Part shown: positions 11,075 to 20,493 of the stretch, one piece after another
Numbering within the stretch: the first letter of the stretch is position 1
Layout: each line of letters opens with the position of its first letter
Assembly (NCBI RefSeq): GCF_008806975.1
Contig: NZ_CP031728.1
Location: 1,178,001 to 1,242,000 of the forward strand
DNA from: Cellvibrio sp. KY-GH-1
GTDB lineage: Bacteria; Pseudomonadota; Gammaproteobacteria; Pseudomonadales; Cellvibrionaceae
Direction: 5' to 3'
Length of the DNA stretch: 64,000 bases
The notes under the pieces: generated by a model
Database searches by the model: none
What the model saw: the letters and a program-made list of their open reading frames with translations, nothing else
Told to the model about the DNA's origin: nothing
Position numbers and translations under genes: made by a program

Positions 11075-11566
11075 ATGAACAAAAAAGCATCCGCTCAACC
11101 AACGACCCCGCAATACGCAACACCCAGCTTGATGCGCCGCTTTGCCGCCATGGTTTACGACACTCTGTTGCTGGCAGCGATAAGCATTCTGTACGGTGCT
11201 ATCGCCACCGGAATTAATATCGCAATTAAAGGTGTACCCGCAACCGGTGAGCGAGTTAGCTGGGGCGCATTCGGAATAATTGTATTTATTGGCTGGATAC
11301 TTACGCTCGGCTATTTCTTTTGTTATTTCTGGAAAAAATCCGGCCAAACACTGGGCATGAAAACCTGGCGAATGAAAATGTATGATGCCAGCAGCATGCA
11401 ATTACCAAGCTATTCACAATGCGTTATTCGTTGCTGCTACGCACCATTTTCGCTACTGTTACTCGGTATGGGTTATTGGATGATATATCTGAATCCGGAG
11501 CGTCAAACACTGCACGACAAGCTAAGTAAAACGCGGATTTTACTGCAGGAAAAAACCAAAAAATAA
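11075..11566 (+). CDS. RDD-family membrane protein
   Basis: The protein carries the family signature: an N-terminal R-R-F-x-A-x-x-Y-D block (residues 18-27), then three or four hydrophobic segments, GQTLGMKTWRMKMYDA in the middle, and a C-terminal RQTLHDKLSKTRI motif. RDD proteins are small inner-membrane proteins, a few of which act as cation/proton transporters; the role of this one is not known. It starts 8 nt after the cyclase-FHA gene and is probably co-transcribed. It is convergent with lptG across 14 nt. Confidence 0.88.
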   Translation: MNKKASAQPTTPQYATPSLMRRFAAMVYDTLLLAAISILYGAIATGINIAIKGVPATGERVSWGAFGIIVFIGWILTLGYFFCYFWKKSGQTLGMKTWRMKMYDASSMQLPSYSQCVIRCCYAPFSLLLLGMGYWMIYLNPERQTLHDKLSKTRILLQEKTKK

Positions 11567-11572
11567 TCTTGC

Positions 11573-11590
11573 AGCGCGCATTAGCGCGCT
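11573..11590. terminator. Hairpin at the RDD/lptG convergent junction
   Basis: AGCGCGC/GCGCGCT (7 bp) with loop ATTA overlaps the lptG stop codon. On the minus strand a T-rich stretch (TTATTTTTTGG) begins about 6-8 nt later, so it may end lptFG transcripts; on the plus strand no T-run follows. Confidence 0.5.
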
Positions 11591-12639
11591 CGATTCAGCA
11601 AATAAATCCCCAAGGACACACAAAGCACTATAGGAATCATCACCGCGATAAGTGGAGGAAACCCAAACACCAAACTGGACGGCCCCAATAGATTTTGCAT
11701 CAATAAGAAGACGATCCCAAACACGACCCCCGTAAAAATTCTTTGGCCCATAGTCACGCTACGCAAGGGGCCAAAAATAAACGAAATCGCCACCAACACC
11801 AAAGCAGCGGTAGCCAAAGGCTGCAAGGTTTTTTGCCAAAACGCGAGACTATAACTGCTGGAGGTCAAGTTTTGCTTGTTTAGGTAATCAATGTAGTAAT
11901 GCAGGTTGCGCAATGAAATATCTTCCGGCGCCAGCACCAAAATATTAAATAAATTTGGCGTCAGGTTGGTCTCCCATCGACGCGAAGGGATAACTTCATT
12001 ACGAATTGAATCTCCCGCCAAATAAGTGATGGAAATATCTTCCTCTTGCCATACATTATCCTGATAGGTTGCCTGGCGGGTAAAACTCGCCGATTCCAAT
12101 TGATGTTGGTCATTAAACTGATAGCGCGTTAACCCATAGACAACACCATTAGGCAACACCGCATTAACATACATAAATTCACTACCTTCGCGATTCCACA
12201 TATTTTGCGGCGCCTTTTGCATCGCATTATGCCGAAGGAAATTGCGCCGATTGTCTGCCATTTGCTCAGTGTATGGTGCGACAAATTCACCCACTGTCAT
12301 CGCGATCAAAATAAATACCAGAGCCGGGCGAAGCGCCATCCAGGCGATACGCTTTACCGAGACACCAGCAGCACGAATAATAGTGAGTTCGCTACTGCTA
12401 GCCAGCAACCCCAAACCAGCAAGACAGCCAATCAAACAGGAATAGGGAATGTAATCATATAAGCGGCGCGGCATGGTAAAAACCATGTATTTAAAAGCTT
12501 CAAATGCGGTGTAATTTTCCGTGACCTTTTCCAATTGACTAATAAGGCCAAAAATAAAATCCAGGGCTAGAAATACCAACAGTGTTAACGCGATGGCAGT
12601 AAATACGGTGCGCGATACATAACGGGTAATTTTATCCAT
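11581..12639 (-). CDS. lptG: LPS export ABC transporter permease LptG
   Basis: LptG pairs with LptF in the inner-membrane LptB2FG transporter that extracts LPS and feeds it to the LptC-A-D bridge. The 352-residue protein has the YjgP/YjgQ layout: three N-terminal membrane segments (TM1 near 15-37), a periplasmic beta-jellyroll domain (about 130-260), and three C-terminal segments. The early ITRYVSRTVF start and the LLASSSELTIIRAAGVS coupling-helix motif are typical. It overlaps the upstream lptF by 8 nt, showing tight coupling. Confidence 0.95.
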   Translation of the reverse strand: MDKITRYVSRTVFTAIALTLLVFLALDFIFGLISQLEKVTENYTAFEAFKYMVFTMPRRLYDYIPYSCLIGCLAGLGLLASSSELTIIRAAGVSVKRIAWMALRPALVFILIAMTVGEFVAPYTEQMADNRRNFLRHNAMQKAPQNMWNREGSEFMYVNAVLPNGVVYGLTRYQFNDQHQLESASFTRQATYQDNVWQEEDISITYLAGDSIRNEVIPSRRWETNLTPNLFNILVLAPEDISLRNLHYYIDYLNKQNLTSSSYSLAFWQKTLQPLATAALVLVAISFIFGPLRSVTMGQRIFTGVVFGIVFLLMQNLLGPSSLVFGFPPLIAVMIPIVLCVSLGIYLLNRAR

Positions 12640-13738
12640 GAGCCACCTTCGCCGGCATACTGCGTAGTTGCATTAACGCCTGCCAATTCAACATAAACAA
12701 AGCGATCACCGCAAAAGGTAAATGCACTACCCACAAACCCAAACCGGGAGACAAATCACCTTCTGCAATTGCACCGCGCGCATTAATCAAAAACGCCAGA
12801 TAAAACACATAGATCAAAATAGCCGGTAGCATTTTTAAATAGCGGCCCTGGCGAGGATTGGTTTTACTCAGCGGCACCGCCAGCAACGTCGCAATAAATA
12901 CCATCAGCGGCATGGAGATGCGCCATTGCAAGGTCGCCTGACTATCTGCATCAGAAGCGCCCAATAGCTGCGCGGTAGTTTTTGCATCCGACTCCCGTTC
13001 AAACTCCGCCACACTGGTAGTTGGAGGCAAGTACCTTCCCCACTCATCGAATTGAGTAACTTTAAATTCGCGTGTTCCAGGGCGACCTTCATAACGATAG
13101 CCCTGATGCAACACCAAATACCGCTGACCATAATCGCTGATGTAGGCCTGCTCACCCGTCTTGGCAACCACCACAGAGGATGCAGTGTCCGAATCACGTT
13201 GTGCGACAAAAACCTGATCCAAACGCTGATTATCATCGCTGACATTTTCAACATAGGTCATAACCTTGCCCTGCCCTATCGCCTGAAAACGCCCTTCCTG
13301 CAAACTTTCAAACTCACTGCGGTTGCGCTGCTCCGCTAATGTCTGCTCGGTCATCTGCGCTCCAGCAGGACTTAACCAAAAGCTAAATACCGCCACAACT
13401 GCCGCCACCAATGCTGCCGGAACCAGCGTTAAGCGCAGTAACTGCCAGTGGCTCATTCCACAAGCAGACAGCACTACCATTTCACTTTCAATATACATGC
13501 GCCCGTACGCCAGCAATATCGCAAGATAAAAACCCAAGGGGAGAATTAACTCCAATAGGTACGGCATTCGAAACGCGACGACTTTGAAAAGCACATCAAC
13601 CGCTAACTTTCCTTCGGCAGCATCATCGAGGTAACGGCTAAAATTCTGAGTTAAAAAAATCACCAATAGAACCACACTCACCGCAAAACAGGTGAGCAAC
13701 AAATCCCGTGAGAGATAACGAAAAATAATCAACGTCAT
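12632..13738 (-). CDS. lptF: LPS export ABC transporter permease LptF
   Basis: This is the partner permease of LptG. It begins MTLIIFRYLSRDLLLT, has the LLAYGRMYIESEMVVLSACGMS coupling region around residues 75-96, a periplasmic domain rich in beta strands (about 130-270), and closing membrane helices from about 275. The 368-residue length is normal. The gene is transcribed away from pepA; the 264-nt gap holds the control regions of both operons, as in Pseudomonas and E. coli. Confidence 0.95.
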   Translation of the reverse strand: MTLIIFRYLSRDLLLTCFAVSVVLLVIFLTQNFSRYLDDAAEGKLAVDVLFKVVAFRMPYLLELILPLGFYLAILLAYGRMYIESEMVVLSACGMSHWQLLRLTLVPAALVAAVVAVFSFWLSPAGAQMTEQTLAEQRNRSEFESLQEGRFQAIGQGKVMTYVENVSDDNQRLDQVFVAQRDSDTASSVVVAKTGEQAYISDYGQRYLVLHQGYRYEGRPGTREFKVTQFDEWGRYLPPTTSVAEFERESDAKTTAQLLGASDADSQATLQWRISMPLMVFIATLLAVPLSKTNPRQGRYLKMLPAILIYVFYLAFLINARGAIAEGDLSPGLGLWVVHLPFAVIALFMLNWQALMQLRSMPAKVAHG

Positions 13739-14002
13739 ATTCCTGCAGGTTGATATTTACTAAAAAATTGATTAAACCTTGCTGTTTTAAAATTGTGCAA
13801 ATAAAAAGCAGGTTCTGTGCATGACGATCAATAGCAACTGAATCATCAACTACAATGGCATTACTGACTTACATTCAGCGACGGGGTTCCGCTTTTTAGC
13901 GTAATTTCGCCGCCATAGTCACTAAAAATTATGGCATTATCACGCACAACGCCCGATTTGTCTTGAGCGAATTACCGATTGCCCTACCCTCAAGGATTCT
14001 CT

Positions 14003-15586
14003 ATGACCTCTGCTTCCAGTTCCCCTAAAAAAGCTGTCAAAAAAACTGCTGAGAAAACCACCAGCAGAAATGCACCCACACCCAAAACCGCCGGAATCCA
14101 GTTTTCAGCCAAAGTGATTGATCCGGTAAAGTACGCCACACAATGCTTGGTGGTTGGCGTTTACGAAGGGCTCAAATTATCGCCAGCAGCGAGCAGCGTC
14201 GACGCTGCAGATGCCCACCAACTAATTGCGCTATTAAAACGCGAAGGCTTTCAGGGCAAAGCCGGGCAAAGCCTGCTGCTGCTGAACCCGCAAGGCATCG
14301 CCGCGGACCGCTTGCTGGTACTGGGTTTCGGAAGCCAGAAAGATGGCAGTGTTAGCGTCGACAACTTCCGTCGCGTCGTGCAAAAAATTAGCGAATCGCT
14401 CAAACCGACACCTTGCACGGAAATCACTGTTGCCCTGGATGACGTGAGCGTTACTGGTCAGGAAGCTGATTGGCAGGCACGCCAAATCGCCGAAAGCCTG
14501 GGCCAATTGGAATATCGCGCTGATCACCTGAAAAGCAAACCCGCCGAAATCAGTCTGCAATTGAAAAAAGTACAGGTGGGTACCACCAAGAACCTGATTG
14601 CCAAAGCCACCAAGGGTTTGGCGTTGGGCCTGGCCATTGCCCAAGGCATTAATTTAACCCGCAAGCTGGGCGACCTGCCGGGCAATATCTGCACCCCAAC
14701 GTATCTGGCCGAGCAAGCAAAACAATTAGCCAAAGACCGAGCCAAGCTCAACGTTAATGTGCTTGAAGAAAAACAGATGAAAGAGTTGGGCATGGGTTCT
14801 TTTTTATCTGTTGCCGCCGGCAGCGAGCAACCCGCCAAACTCATTGTGCTCGAGTACAAGGGGGGCAACAAAAAAGATGCACCCGTAGCGTTAGTCGGCA
14901 AAGGCATCACTTTTGATACTGGCGGCATTAGCCTTAAGCCTGGCCCCGCTATGGATGAAATGAAATATGACATGTGCGGTGCCGCCAGCGTGTTGGGTAC
15001 CTTCCGGACTCTTGTTGAGCTCCAGTTACCCATTAACGTGGTCGGCGTTATCGCCACGACTGAAAACATGCCGAGCGGAGCCGCGACCAAACCAGGTGAC
15101 ATCGTGACCTCCATGTCCGGGTTGACCATTGAAATTTTGAATACTGATGCCGAAGGCCGATTAGTACTGTGTGATGCCCTCACCTATACCGAACGTTTTA
15201 AACCCAAAGCGGTGGTAGACATCGCCACCCTTACCGGCGCCTGCGTGATCGCCCTTGGTAACCACGCCACTGGCCTGTTCAGCAATGATGATGATCTCGC
15301 AAAGTCCCTTCTGAAAGCCGGTGAAGAAAGTGCTGATCGCGCTTGGCAAATGCCACTCTGGGACGAGTACCAAAAGCAACTGGACAGTAATTTTGCAGAC
15401 ATCGCCAACATTGGTGGTCGTGAAGCAGGAAGTGTAACGGCTGCTTGCTTCCTGTCGCGATTCACTAAAAAATTCGCCTGGGCGCACTTGGACATCGCGG
15501 GTACCGCGTGGCGCTCTGGAGGAGCCAAGGGGGCTACTGGTCGCCCTGTTCCATTGCTGGTTCAATACCTTCTAAATCAGGCGTGA
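14003..15586 (+). CDS. pepA: Leucyl aminopeptidase (cytosol aminopeptidase, PepA)
   Basis: ATG 14003 has AAGGA 6 nt upstream and gives 527 residues, some 25 more than most PepA owing to a basic, Ala/Ser/Lys-rich N-terminal tail. PepA is a hexameric two-metal M17 peptidase; the metal and catalytic motifs VGKGITFDTGGISLKPG, MKYDMCGAA and NTDAEGRLVLCDAL are all present. In some bacteria PepA also binds DNA in Xer recombination and gene control. It is followed 4 nt later by holC, the usual arrangement in Pseudomonas relatives. Confidence 0.97.
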   Translation: MTSASSSPKKAVKKTAEKTTSRNAPTPKTAGIQFSAKVIDPVKYATQCLVVGVYEGLKLSPAASSVDAADAHQLIALLKREGFQGKAGQSLLLLNPQGIAADRLLVLGFGSQKDGSVSVDNFRRVVQKISESLKPTPCTEITVALDDVSVTGQEADWQARQIAESLGQLEYRADHLKSKPAEISLQLKKVQVGTTKNLIAKATKGLALGLAIAQGINLTRKLGDLPGNICTPTYLAEQAKQLAKDRAKLNVNVLEEKQMKELGMGSFLSVAAGSEQPAKLIVLEYKGGNKKDAPVALVGKGITFDTGGISLKPGPAMDEMKYDMCGAASVLGTFRTLVELQLPINVVGVIATTENMPSGAATKPGDIVTSMSGLTIEILNTDAEGRLVLCDALTYTERFKPKAVVDIATLTGACVIALGNHATGLFSNDDDLAKSLLKAGEESADRAWQMPLWDEYQKQLDSNFADIANIGGREAGSVTAACFLSRFTKKFAWAHLDIAGTAWRSGGAKGATGRPVPLLVQYLLNQA

Positions 15587-15590
15587 TGGC

Positions 15591-16010
15591 GTGACTAAAG
15601 TTGATTTCTACGTATTGCCTGAAACAACCAGCGAAGCCCGCTGGTTGTTTGCGTGTAAGCTGGCAGAAAAAGTACAGCGCATGGGCATGCGCGTACTGAT
15701 TGCGGTGGATACTGAAGCCGACGCACGGCAACTGGATGAACTTCTGTGGACTTTCAAGCCTGAAAGTTTTGTACCTCATCAACTGATCAATGGTGGCAAA
15801 CCGGCACCGGTGGAAATAACCTTCAACGAGCAGTCTGGCGATCATCAGGGATTATTGCTTAACTTGAGCAACACAATACCGTCATCGTTCAGTCGCTTTG
15901 AACGCGTGAGTGAAGTCGTTATTCAGGAGCCACAAATGCTCGCGACCAGTCGCGAGCGCTACAGTTTTTATAAAAGCCGGGGATACCCGATAGAAACCCG
16001 CAAACTCTGA
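15591..16010 (+). CDS. holC: DNA polymerase III subunit chi
   Basis: HolC links the clamp loader to single-stranded DNA-binding protein. The GTG start is 4 nt after the pepA stop. The 139-residue sequence begins TKVDFYVLPE and contains CKLAEKVQRMGMRVLIAVDTEADARQLDELLWTF, the conserved core with the W-T-F motif, and the HQ-x-x-x-G block that follows it. Position after pepA supports the call. In many gammaproteobacteria valS lies shortly downstream; here it does not. Confidence 0.93.
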   Translation: MTKVDFYVLPETTSEARWLFACKLAEKVQRMGMRVLIAVDTEADARQLDELLWTFKPESFVPHQLINGGKPAPVEITFNEQSGDHQGLLLNLSNTIPSSFSRFERVSEVVIQEPQMLATSRERYSFYKSRGYPIETRKL

Positions 16011-16032
16011 TAACTGGATACTTGTAAATATC

Positions 16033-16683
16033 ATGGCCAATACGAATAAAACCAAAGCCGAAATTTTGCAGGAACTTGAATCCATCAAGGGACTTTTATT
16101 AGAAGAAGATGACATCCCGATTTTGCAGGACGCCGAACTGATCATTGAGGAAACGGCCCATCCTGCAACACTAGCAACCATACAACAGACCTCCCCCTAC
16201 ACAACACACGAGTCAGTGTTGCCGGGTCAGGGATCTCTATTTGATGAAGCGGCTCACGCATCGCACTTGCACATCAACCATTCGCACAGCAACCATTCGC
16301 AAACACAGGACTCACTCGCGACTGCAGATAGCGCAGACCCAAACGTTAAAAAGCAGGGCTTTGCATCACACATACAGACATCGGCTCACTCCCATCCAGC
16401 GCGCACACCGGTGAAAGCAACTGGGGAAAACCCCTTTCTTCCCCAGCATATTCGCGAGCGCCTGCACGGGAATAATCCACCACCATTGTTTGAATATGAA
16501 GCAGCGAAAAAAATAATCAGCGCAACCAAGACGATTACCCCAAAAACCGGCAAACAGCGCCAACAACTCGTTGATGATGTACTCAAAAGCCTGATGCCGC
16601 AGGTCGAGCGCGAATTGCGGCATAGGCTGTTTGCAATGAGCGTTGATGATTTGGAAAAGCTACTCAACGAAGAAGAAGATTGA
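16033..16683 (+). CDS. Hypothetical acidic protein with His/Ser-rich centre
   Basis: This 216-residue protein is not assigned to a function. The N-terminal 45 residues are a charged helix (KTKAEILQELESIKGLLLEEDD), the middle (about 60-125) is low-complexity and rich in His, Ser and Ala (HASHLHINHSHSNHSQTQ), and the last 80 residues are helical with a VDDVLKSLMPQVERELRHRLF core and an acidic tail. A gene of this kind follows holC in Pseudomonas relatives, usually before valS. No signal peptide or membrane span is seen. The His cluster could bind metal, but that is speculative. Confidence 0.7.
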   Translation: MANTNKTKAEILQELESIKGLLLEEDDIPILQDAELIIEETAHPATLATIQQTSPYTTHESVLPGQGSLFDEAAHASHLHINHSHSNHSQTQDSLATADSADPNVKKQGFASHIQTSAHSHPARTPVKATGENPFLPQHIRERLHGNNPPPLFEYEAAKKIISATKTITPKTGKQRQQLVDDVLKSLMPQVERELRHRLFAMSVDDLEKLLNEEED

Positions 16684-16702
16684 AAATCAACTTGCGCAAC
16701 TA

Positions 16703-17908
16703 CTAATTGCCTACCGCAAGCTCGCGCGAGGTTTTCACTTTACCGAAGGCCCAAATTGCTACAAACACCAAAAGGATATTGGCCAGGAAAACCTGGTGAT
16801 AACCAAAATAATCCGCCACAACCCCAACCATTAAACTACTTAGCAAATTACCAATATGAGTAGTGTTGGTATACAGCCCGGACGCAGCACCAGAACGACC
16901 CGGCATTAAATCCTGAATGACGGATACTCCAAGCCCCGCCAACACACCAATAAAAATGGCATTGCAAATTTGCAGCACAAACAAATGCCACAGCTGATTC
17001 GCAAAATACACACCGATATACAACAACAACGCAGCAATTCCCGCGCAACGAACCAGCGAAATTAAACGAAACCGGCTTGCGTAATGCCCTGCCAATAACA
17101 TAAAAGGCACTTCAAGAGCCGCTGTGGTTCCCATTACCCAGCCCATCCATTGTGCATCCAGGCGCAAATTGTCCTTCAAGTGAATTGGCAGACTAATCAG
17201 GTAGGCGTTATTAACGCCCCAGAGTAACGAAAAACCAATTGCACATATCCACAATGATTGTTTTACTGAGGGAGCGAGAGGTGCAAGAAAAGGCTTCTCG
17301 CCAGATTCAGCCAGCTGTTTTTGCTTCGCCGGTAAACGCGGTAACAATTTGAAACTGGCAAGCGCAACCAAAATATACAAAACCGCCGCGACACCATAGC
17401 TCACATCAAAGCCTAAGTTAGTGGCCAATAAAAAACCCATTGGCGGCCCTGCAACCCAGGCAAATGCAATTTGTGCCCGCATAATGGCATTGAAAAGCGG
17501 AATACGTTCTGTGGGAATTTCAGCCTCCGCATAATCCAGGCTGTAGGCCATAATTTGGGAAAATGAAACCATCGAAAGGCTCAATAAAAAAATCGCGGTA
17601 AAAGCCACCAGCCAATAATTACGCGAAAGAGCAAAGATTACGCAGGAAATACTCCCCAATAAACAGAAGAACGCCACCAACGGACGACGGTCTGCCAGCC
17701 GGTCAGACCAATGCCCAATCCAGTGGTTATAAGCAATGCTCGCCAACGCCAGGCCAGCAAAGGCTCCTCCCACCATTAGGGGGCGCACTTGAATTTCCGT
17801 TGCGAGAAATAAACTGAAAGTGGGCAGCACCAGCGCCCCGACCAAGCCAACGGTAAAAAAAAGCGCATAAATGCCCAGCGCCAAAGGCTTGAAGAGTGGA
17901 GAAGACAC
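16703..17908 (-). CDS. MFS transporter, sugar-efflux (SET) type
   Basis: Twelve hydrophobic segments fill the 401 residues, with the MFS A-motif region around GHWSDRLADRRPLV (residues 66-79). The motifs TERIPLFNAIMRAQIAFAWVAGPPMGF in the fifth segment area and QDLMPGRSGAASGLYTNT in the second half are those of the SetA/SetB sugar-efflux group. Known members export glucosides or lactose to relieve sugar-phosphate stress. The start is GTG. It converges with the hypothetical gene that follows holC and is transcribed away from the small gene at 18059. The substrate is not determined. Confidence 0.8.
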   Translation of the reverse strand: MSSPLFKPLALGIYALFFTVGLVGALVLPTFSLFLATEIQVRPLMVGGAFAGLALASIAYNHWIGHWSDRLADRRPLVAFFCLLGSISCVIFALSRNYWLVAFTAIFLLSLSMVSFSQIMAYSLDYAEAEIPTERIPLFNAIMRAQIAFAWVAGPPMGFLLATNLGFDVSYGVAAVLYILVALASFKLLPRLPAKQKQLAESGEKPFLAPLAPSVKQSLWICAIGFSLLWGVNNAYLISLPIHLKDNLRLDAQWMGWVMGTTAALEVPFMLLAGHYASRFRLISLVRCAGIAALLLYIGVYFANQLWHLFVLQICNAIFIGVLAGLGVSVIQDLMPGRSGAASGLYTNTTHIGNLLSSLMVGVVADYFGYHQVFLANILLVFVAIWAFGKVKTSRELAVGN

Positions 17909-18058
17909 AATAATGACCGTCTAAATTAGGGAAATATCAGGCGCGCATCATAGCCGAAACCGGTTTCTTTCTATATTGACGGTACAAGGTTTAATTATTC
18001 TTAACCTCGGCTATTGCGTATAATTCACAGAATTCCCAGCAAACCTGCGAGATTTGCC

Positions 18059-18376
18059 ATGTATTGCATCAGCTTCCAGATTCAACCCAAATTTGCCCGT
18101 GAGTTTGACCGCGCCGAGTTTTTGCGCCGCGTAAGGCCGGTACGCTCACCCGAAGTGGACGCCATTGAAGAAAAAGGCAAACTCTTTTTAAGCTTCAATT
18201 TTTTTACCGAATTTCCCGCCCAGCTGTGGCAGGAACTCCAGCAGCCTTTATTCGCGGACGCTGAATACGCTCCAAAATTGGCCCCCTTTTGCGTTGTGAT
18301 ATGCGACGATGAAAATGAAGATGAATGCCGACTGCTCCACCACTTCGACCCCAATGAAAAACTCGAGTCGTTTTAA
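18059..18376 (+). CDS. Small hypothetical protein
   Basis: ATG 18059 gives 105 residues (MYCISFQIQPKF...). A longer frame from TTG 18014 is less likely because TATAAT (18019-18024) lies inside it and may be the -10 box. The protein is acidic at its C-terminus, has no signal peptide or membrane span, and is not a family I recognise. It ends 32 nt before rbgA and may be expressed with it. Confidence 0.65.
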   Translation: MYCISFQIQPKFAREFDRAEFLRRVRPVRSPEVDAIEEKGKLFLSFNFFTEFPAQLWQELQQPLFADAEYAPKLAPFCVVICDDENEDECRLLHHFDPNEKLESF

Positions 18377-18408
18377 TTCTATTTACTCTTTTGTTGTTCA
18401 GGTAATTC

Positions 18409-19347
18409 ATGTCCACAATTAATTGGTTTCCCGGCCATATGCACAAAGCCCGCAAGGAAATTGCGGAAGTTATGCCACACGTGGATGTGGTGATTGAAGT
18501 TATTGATGCACGCGTCCCCTTCTCTAGCGAAAACCCGTTGGTTCCAAGCCTGCGAGGCGATACACCGCTGATTAAATTATTGAATAAGGCCGATTTGGCG
18601 GACCCTGCAATTACCGCCCTGTGGGTGGAAAAAATGGAAGCGGAAAAAGGCGTTAAGGCCTTACCCGTGAGCCAGCAGCGCCCGGAGCAAATTCGCAATC
18701 TGCTCAACCTGTGCACCAGTTTGGTAAGTGCGAGACAAAAAGAGGTTCGCCCGGCACGCGCCATGATTATGGGCATCCCCAACGTCGGCAAATCAACCAT
18801 TATCAATACCCTCGCGGGCCGTGTGATTGCAAAAACGGGGAATGAAGCCGGCGTGACAAAAGCGCAGCAAAAAATAAAATTGGAAAACGGTATTTTATTA
18901 ACCGACACCCCCGGGTTTTTGTGGCCAAAATTATCACCACCTTCGTGCGGCTATCGGTTGGCAATTACCGGCGCTATAAAAGATACGGTGTTTGATTACG
19001 CCGACATCGCCCTCTATGCCGCCGAATATTTATTAAAAGCCTATCCCGATGCCTTAAGAGCACGTTACGGATTAACCGAACTGCCCGAGACAGATTTAGA
19101 GTTGCTGGATGCAATCGGCGTTAAACGTGGATGTACGCGCAGAGGTGGCGGAGTAGAAATCCAGAAAGTTTCATCACTATTAATTAACGAATTGCGCTCA
19201 GGCTTGCTGGGGCCAATCAGCTGGGAGACGCCGGCAATGACTGAAGCTGAGGTCGTTCAAGCCAAAGCAGATGACGAGAAAAAGCGCCTGGAAAAAGAAG
19301 AAGCTGATCGAATTCGCAAACTGAAAACCAAAAAAAATCGCCGCTAA
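18409..19347 (+). CDS. ylqF: Ribosome biogenesis GTPase YlqF/RbgA
   Basis: The GTPase motifs occur in circularly permuted order: G4 NKAD at 59-62, then G1 GIPNVGKST at 122-130, G2 around GVTK and G3 DTPG. That order and the N-terminal INWFPGHMHKA motif identify the YlqF/RbgA family, which in Bacillus is needed for late 50S assembly. The C-terminal ~35 residues are a charged Lys/Glu helix ending KTKKNRR. The stop codon is inside the loop of a strong terminator. Confidence 0.93.
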   Translation: MSTINWFPGHMHKARKEIAEVMPHVDVVIEVIDARVPFSSENPLVPSLRGDTPLIKLLNKADLADPAITALWVEKMEAEKGVKALPVSQQRPEQIRNLLNLCTSLVSARQKEVRPARAMIMGIPNVGKSTIINTLAGRVIAKTGNEAGVTKAQQKIKLENGILLTDTPGFLWPKLSPPSCGYRLAITGAIKDTVFDYADIALYAAEYLLKAYPDALRARYGLTELPETDLELLDAIGVKRGCTRRGGGVEIQKVSSLLINELRSGLLGPISWETPAMTEAEVVQAKADDEKKRLEKEEADRIRKLKTKKNRR

Positions 19348-19361
19348 TTGCGGCGATTTTT
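19333..19361. terminator. Bidirectional terminator between ylqF and the DUF4380 gene
   Basis: AAAAATCGCCGC and GCGGCGATTTTT pair over 12 bp with a TAATT loop that contains the ylqF stop codon. T-runs follow on both strands, so it can end both convergent transcripts. Confidence 0.9.
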
Positions 19362-19387
19362 CTGTCACTATTTTACGTTACAGGCAT

Positions 19388-20326
19388 TTATAAAAGGCTG
19401 CGCGCGTAACTAGCCAGCGCATGGGGTTCAGGGTTATTCACCAGTTCTGCTGGCAATTTTTTCACATGCCATATAACCGTCCACTCCAAATGCTCCCCAG
19501 TATTCAAGGTCACAGCCGCACCCTGCTGTTTCATTTCAATAAAAACATGTTCGACATGGGCAAATAGTTCTATCTCGCGCTCCCCTTCTGCAATCGCCGA
19601 GGGAGGATTATCGACAAACTCTTTCATCAACAAGTAGCCTTTGTCGACATAGGCAACCCAACCTTCTTTGCCGTCCTGCATAATTTTATGGTGATCGGTG
19701 CGGATTTTTTTCTTGTCGTAATCAAACCAGGTCAACTCGTCAATCGCCTGAACATCGAGCGGGTAAAAAATGCCACTAATGGGGTCGGTATCACCACGCG
19801 GATAAAACAAAGTCCCGGACGATGGCAAGCGTGTCACCTCTAGAGGAGCAACACTTTTCTCGTGTTTGGAATGATTGAAAATTCTATAGGTAACCGCCAC
19901 CCGATCATCGCCGGCAGGCATATAGGTTTTGCTGAATTGATAACCAGTCTTGGGGTCAATCTCACTAGTGAGGGTAACCCGATCACCTTTCACACTCAGT
20001 TTATAGGGTTTGCTGTCCAGTACATCAATTGGGGGCCACTGCCATTCAGCCTGCGGACTAGACCAGAGTACGGTGCCCCAATCGGTATTTTTATCAAAAT
20101 CAACAATAGGCACTAACAGTTCATGCCCCTCGTATTTCAAAGAGGAGACCCGACCAGCCACGTCTGGCATGATCTCCATACGCAAAGCACCTTGCTTGAG
20201 ATACAACTTACCTTTTTCCTGCTTACAAAACGCAGGAAGCTCGGACAGATCCTGATTGTCTTTGTTACACCCCATGAGCGCCGTACACAGACTCAGGAGT
20301 GCAATCAGGGAATAGCATTTCAACAT
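19388..20326 (-). CDS. DUF4380-type lipoprotein (galactose-mutarotase-like fold)
   Basis: ATG 20326 is chosen over an upstream GTG because it gives a clean lipoprotein signal: basic start, hydrophobic core and lipobox ending L-M-G-C with Cys20. The mature part (about 290 residues) resembles DUF4380 proteins, which have a supersandwich fold related to aldose epimerases (IMPDVAGRVSSLKYEGHELL, then TGYQFSKTYMP). It is therefore likely an envelope protein that may bind a sugar, but no activity is known. It stands alone, convergent with ylqF. Confidence 0.75.
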   Translation of the reverse strand: MLKCYSLIALLSLCTALMGCNKDNQDLSELPAFCKQEKGKLYLKQGALRMEIMPDVAGRVSSLKYEGHELLVPIVDFDKNTDWGTVLWSSPQAEWQWPPIDVLDSKPYKLSVKGDRVTLTSEIDPKTGYQFSKTYMPAGDDRVAVTYRIFNHSKHEKSVAPLEVTRLPSSGTLFYPRGDTDPISGIFYPLDVQAIDELTWFDYDKKKIRTDHHKIMQDGKEGWVAYVDKGYLLMKEFVDNPPSAIAEGEREIELFAHVEHVFIEMKQQGAAVTLNTGEHLEWTVIWHVKKLPAELVNNPEPHALASYARSLL

Positions 20327-20493
20327 TGTGGATCTTGGCCCTCTGGCACTGGCGATAACCACCAGGAAAACTGACTTGCCCTACAGGCAACCGATTACAA
20401 CGAACTCGCTGGCAACAGCTAACCCGTTATATTTACACACCTCGGCAGTGTAACGGCTTTTAGTTGCATCGACCATTTACCAAGGGGTAAAAC

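Noticed and set aside
18014..18376. Longer reading of the small gene before ylqF from TTG 18014
   Set aside because: A TATAAT lies within the extension and ATG 18059 is a better start.
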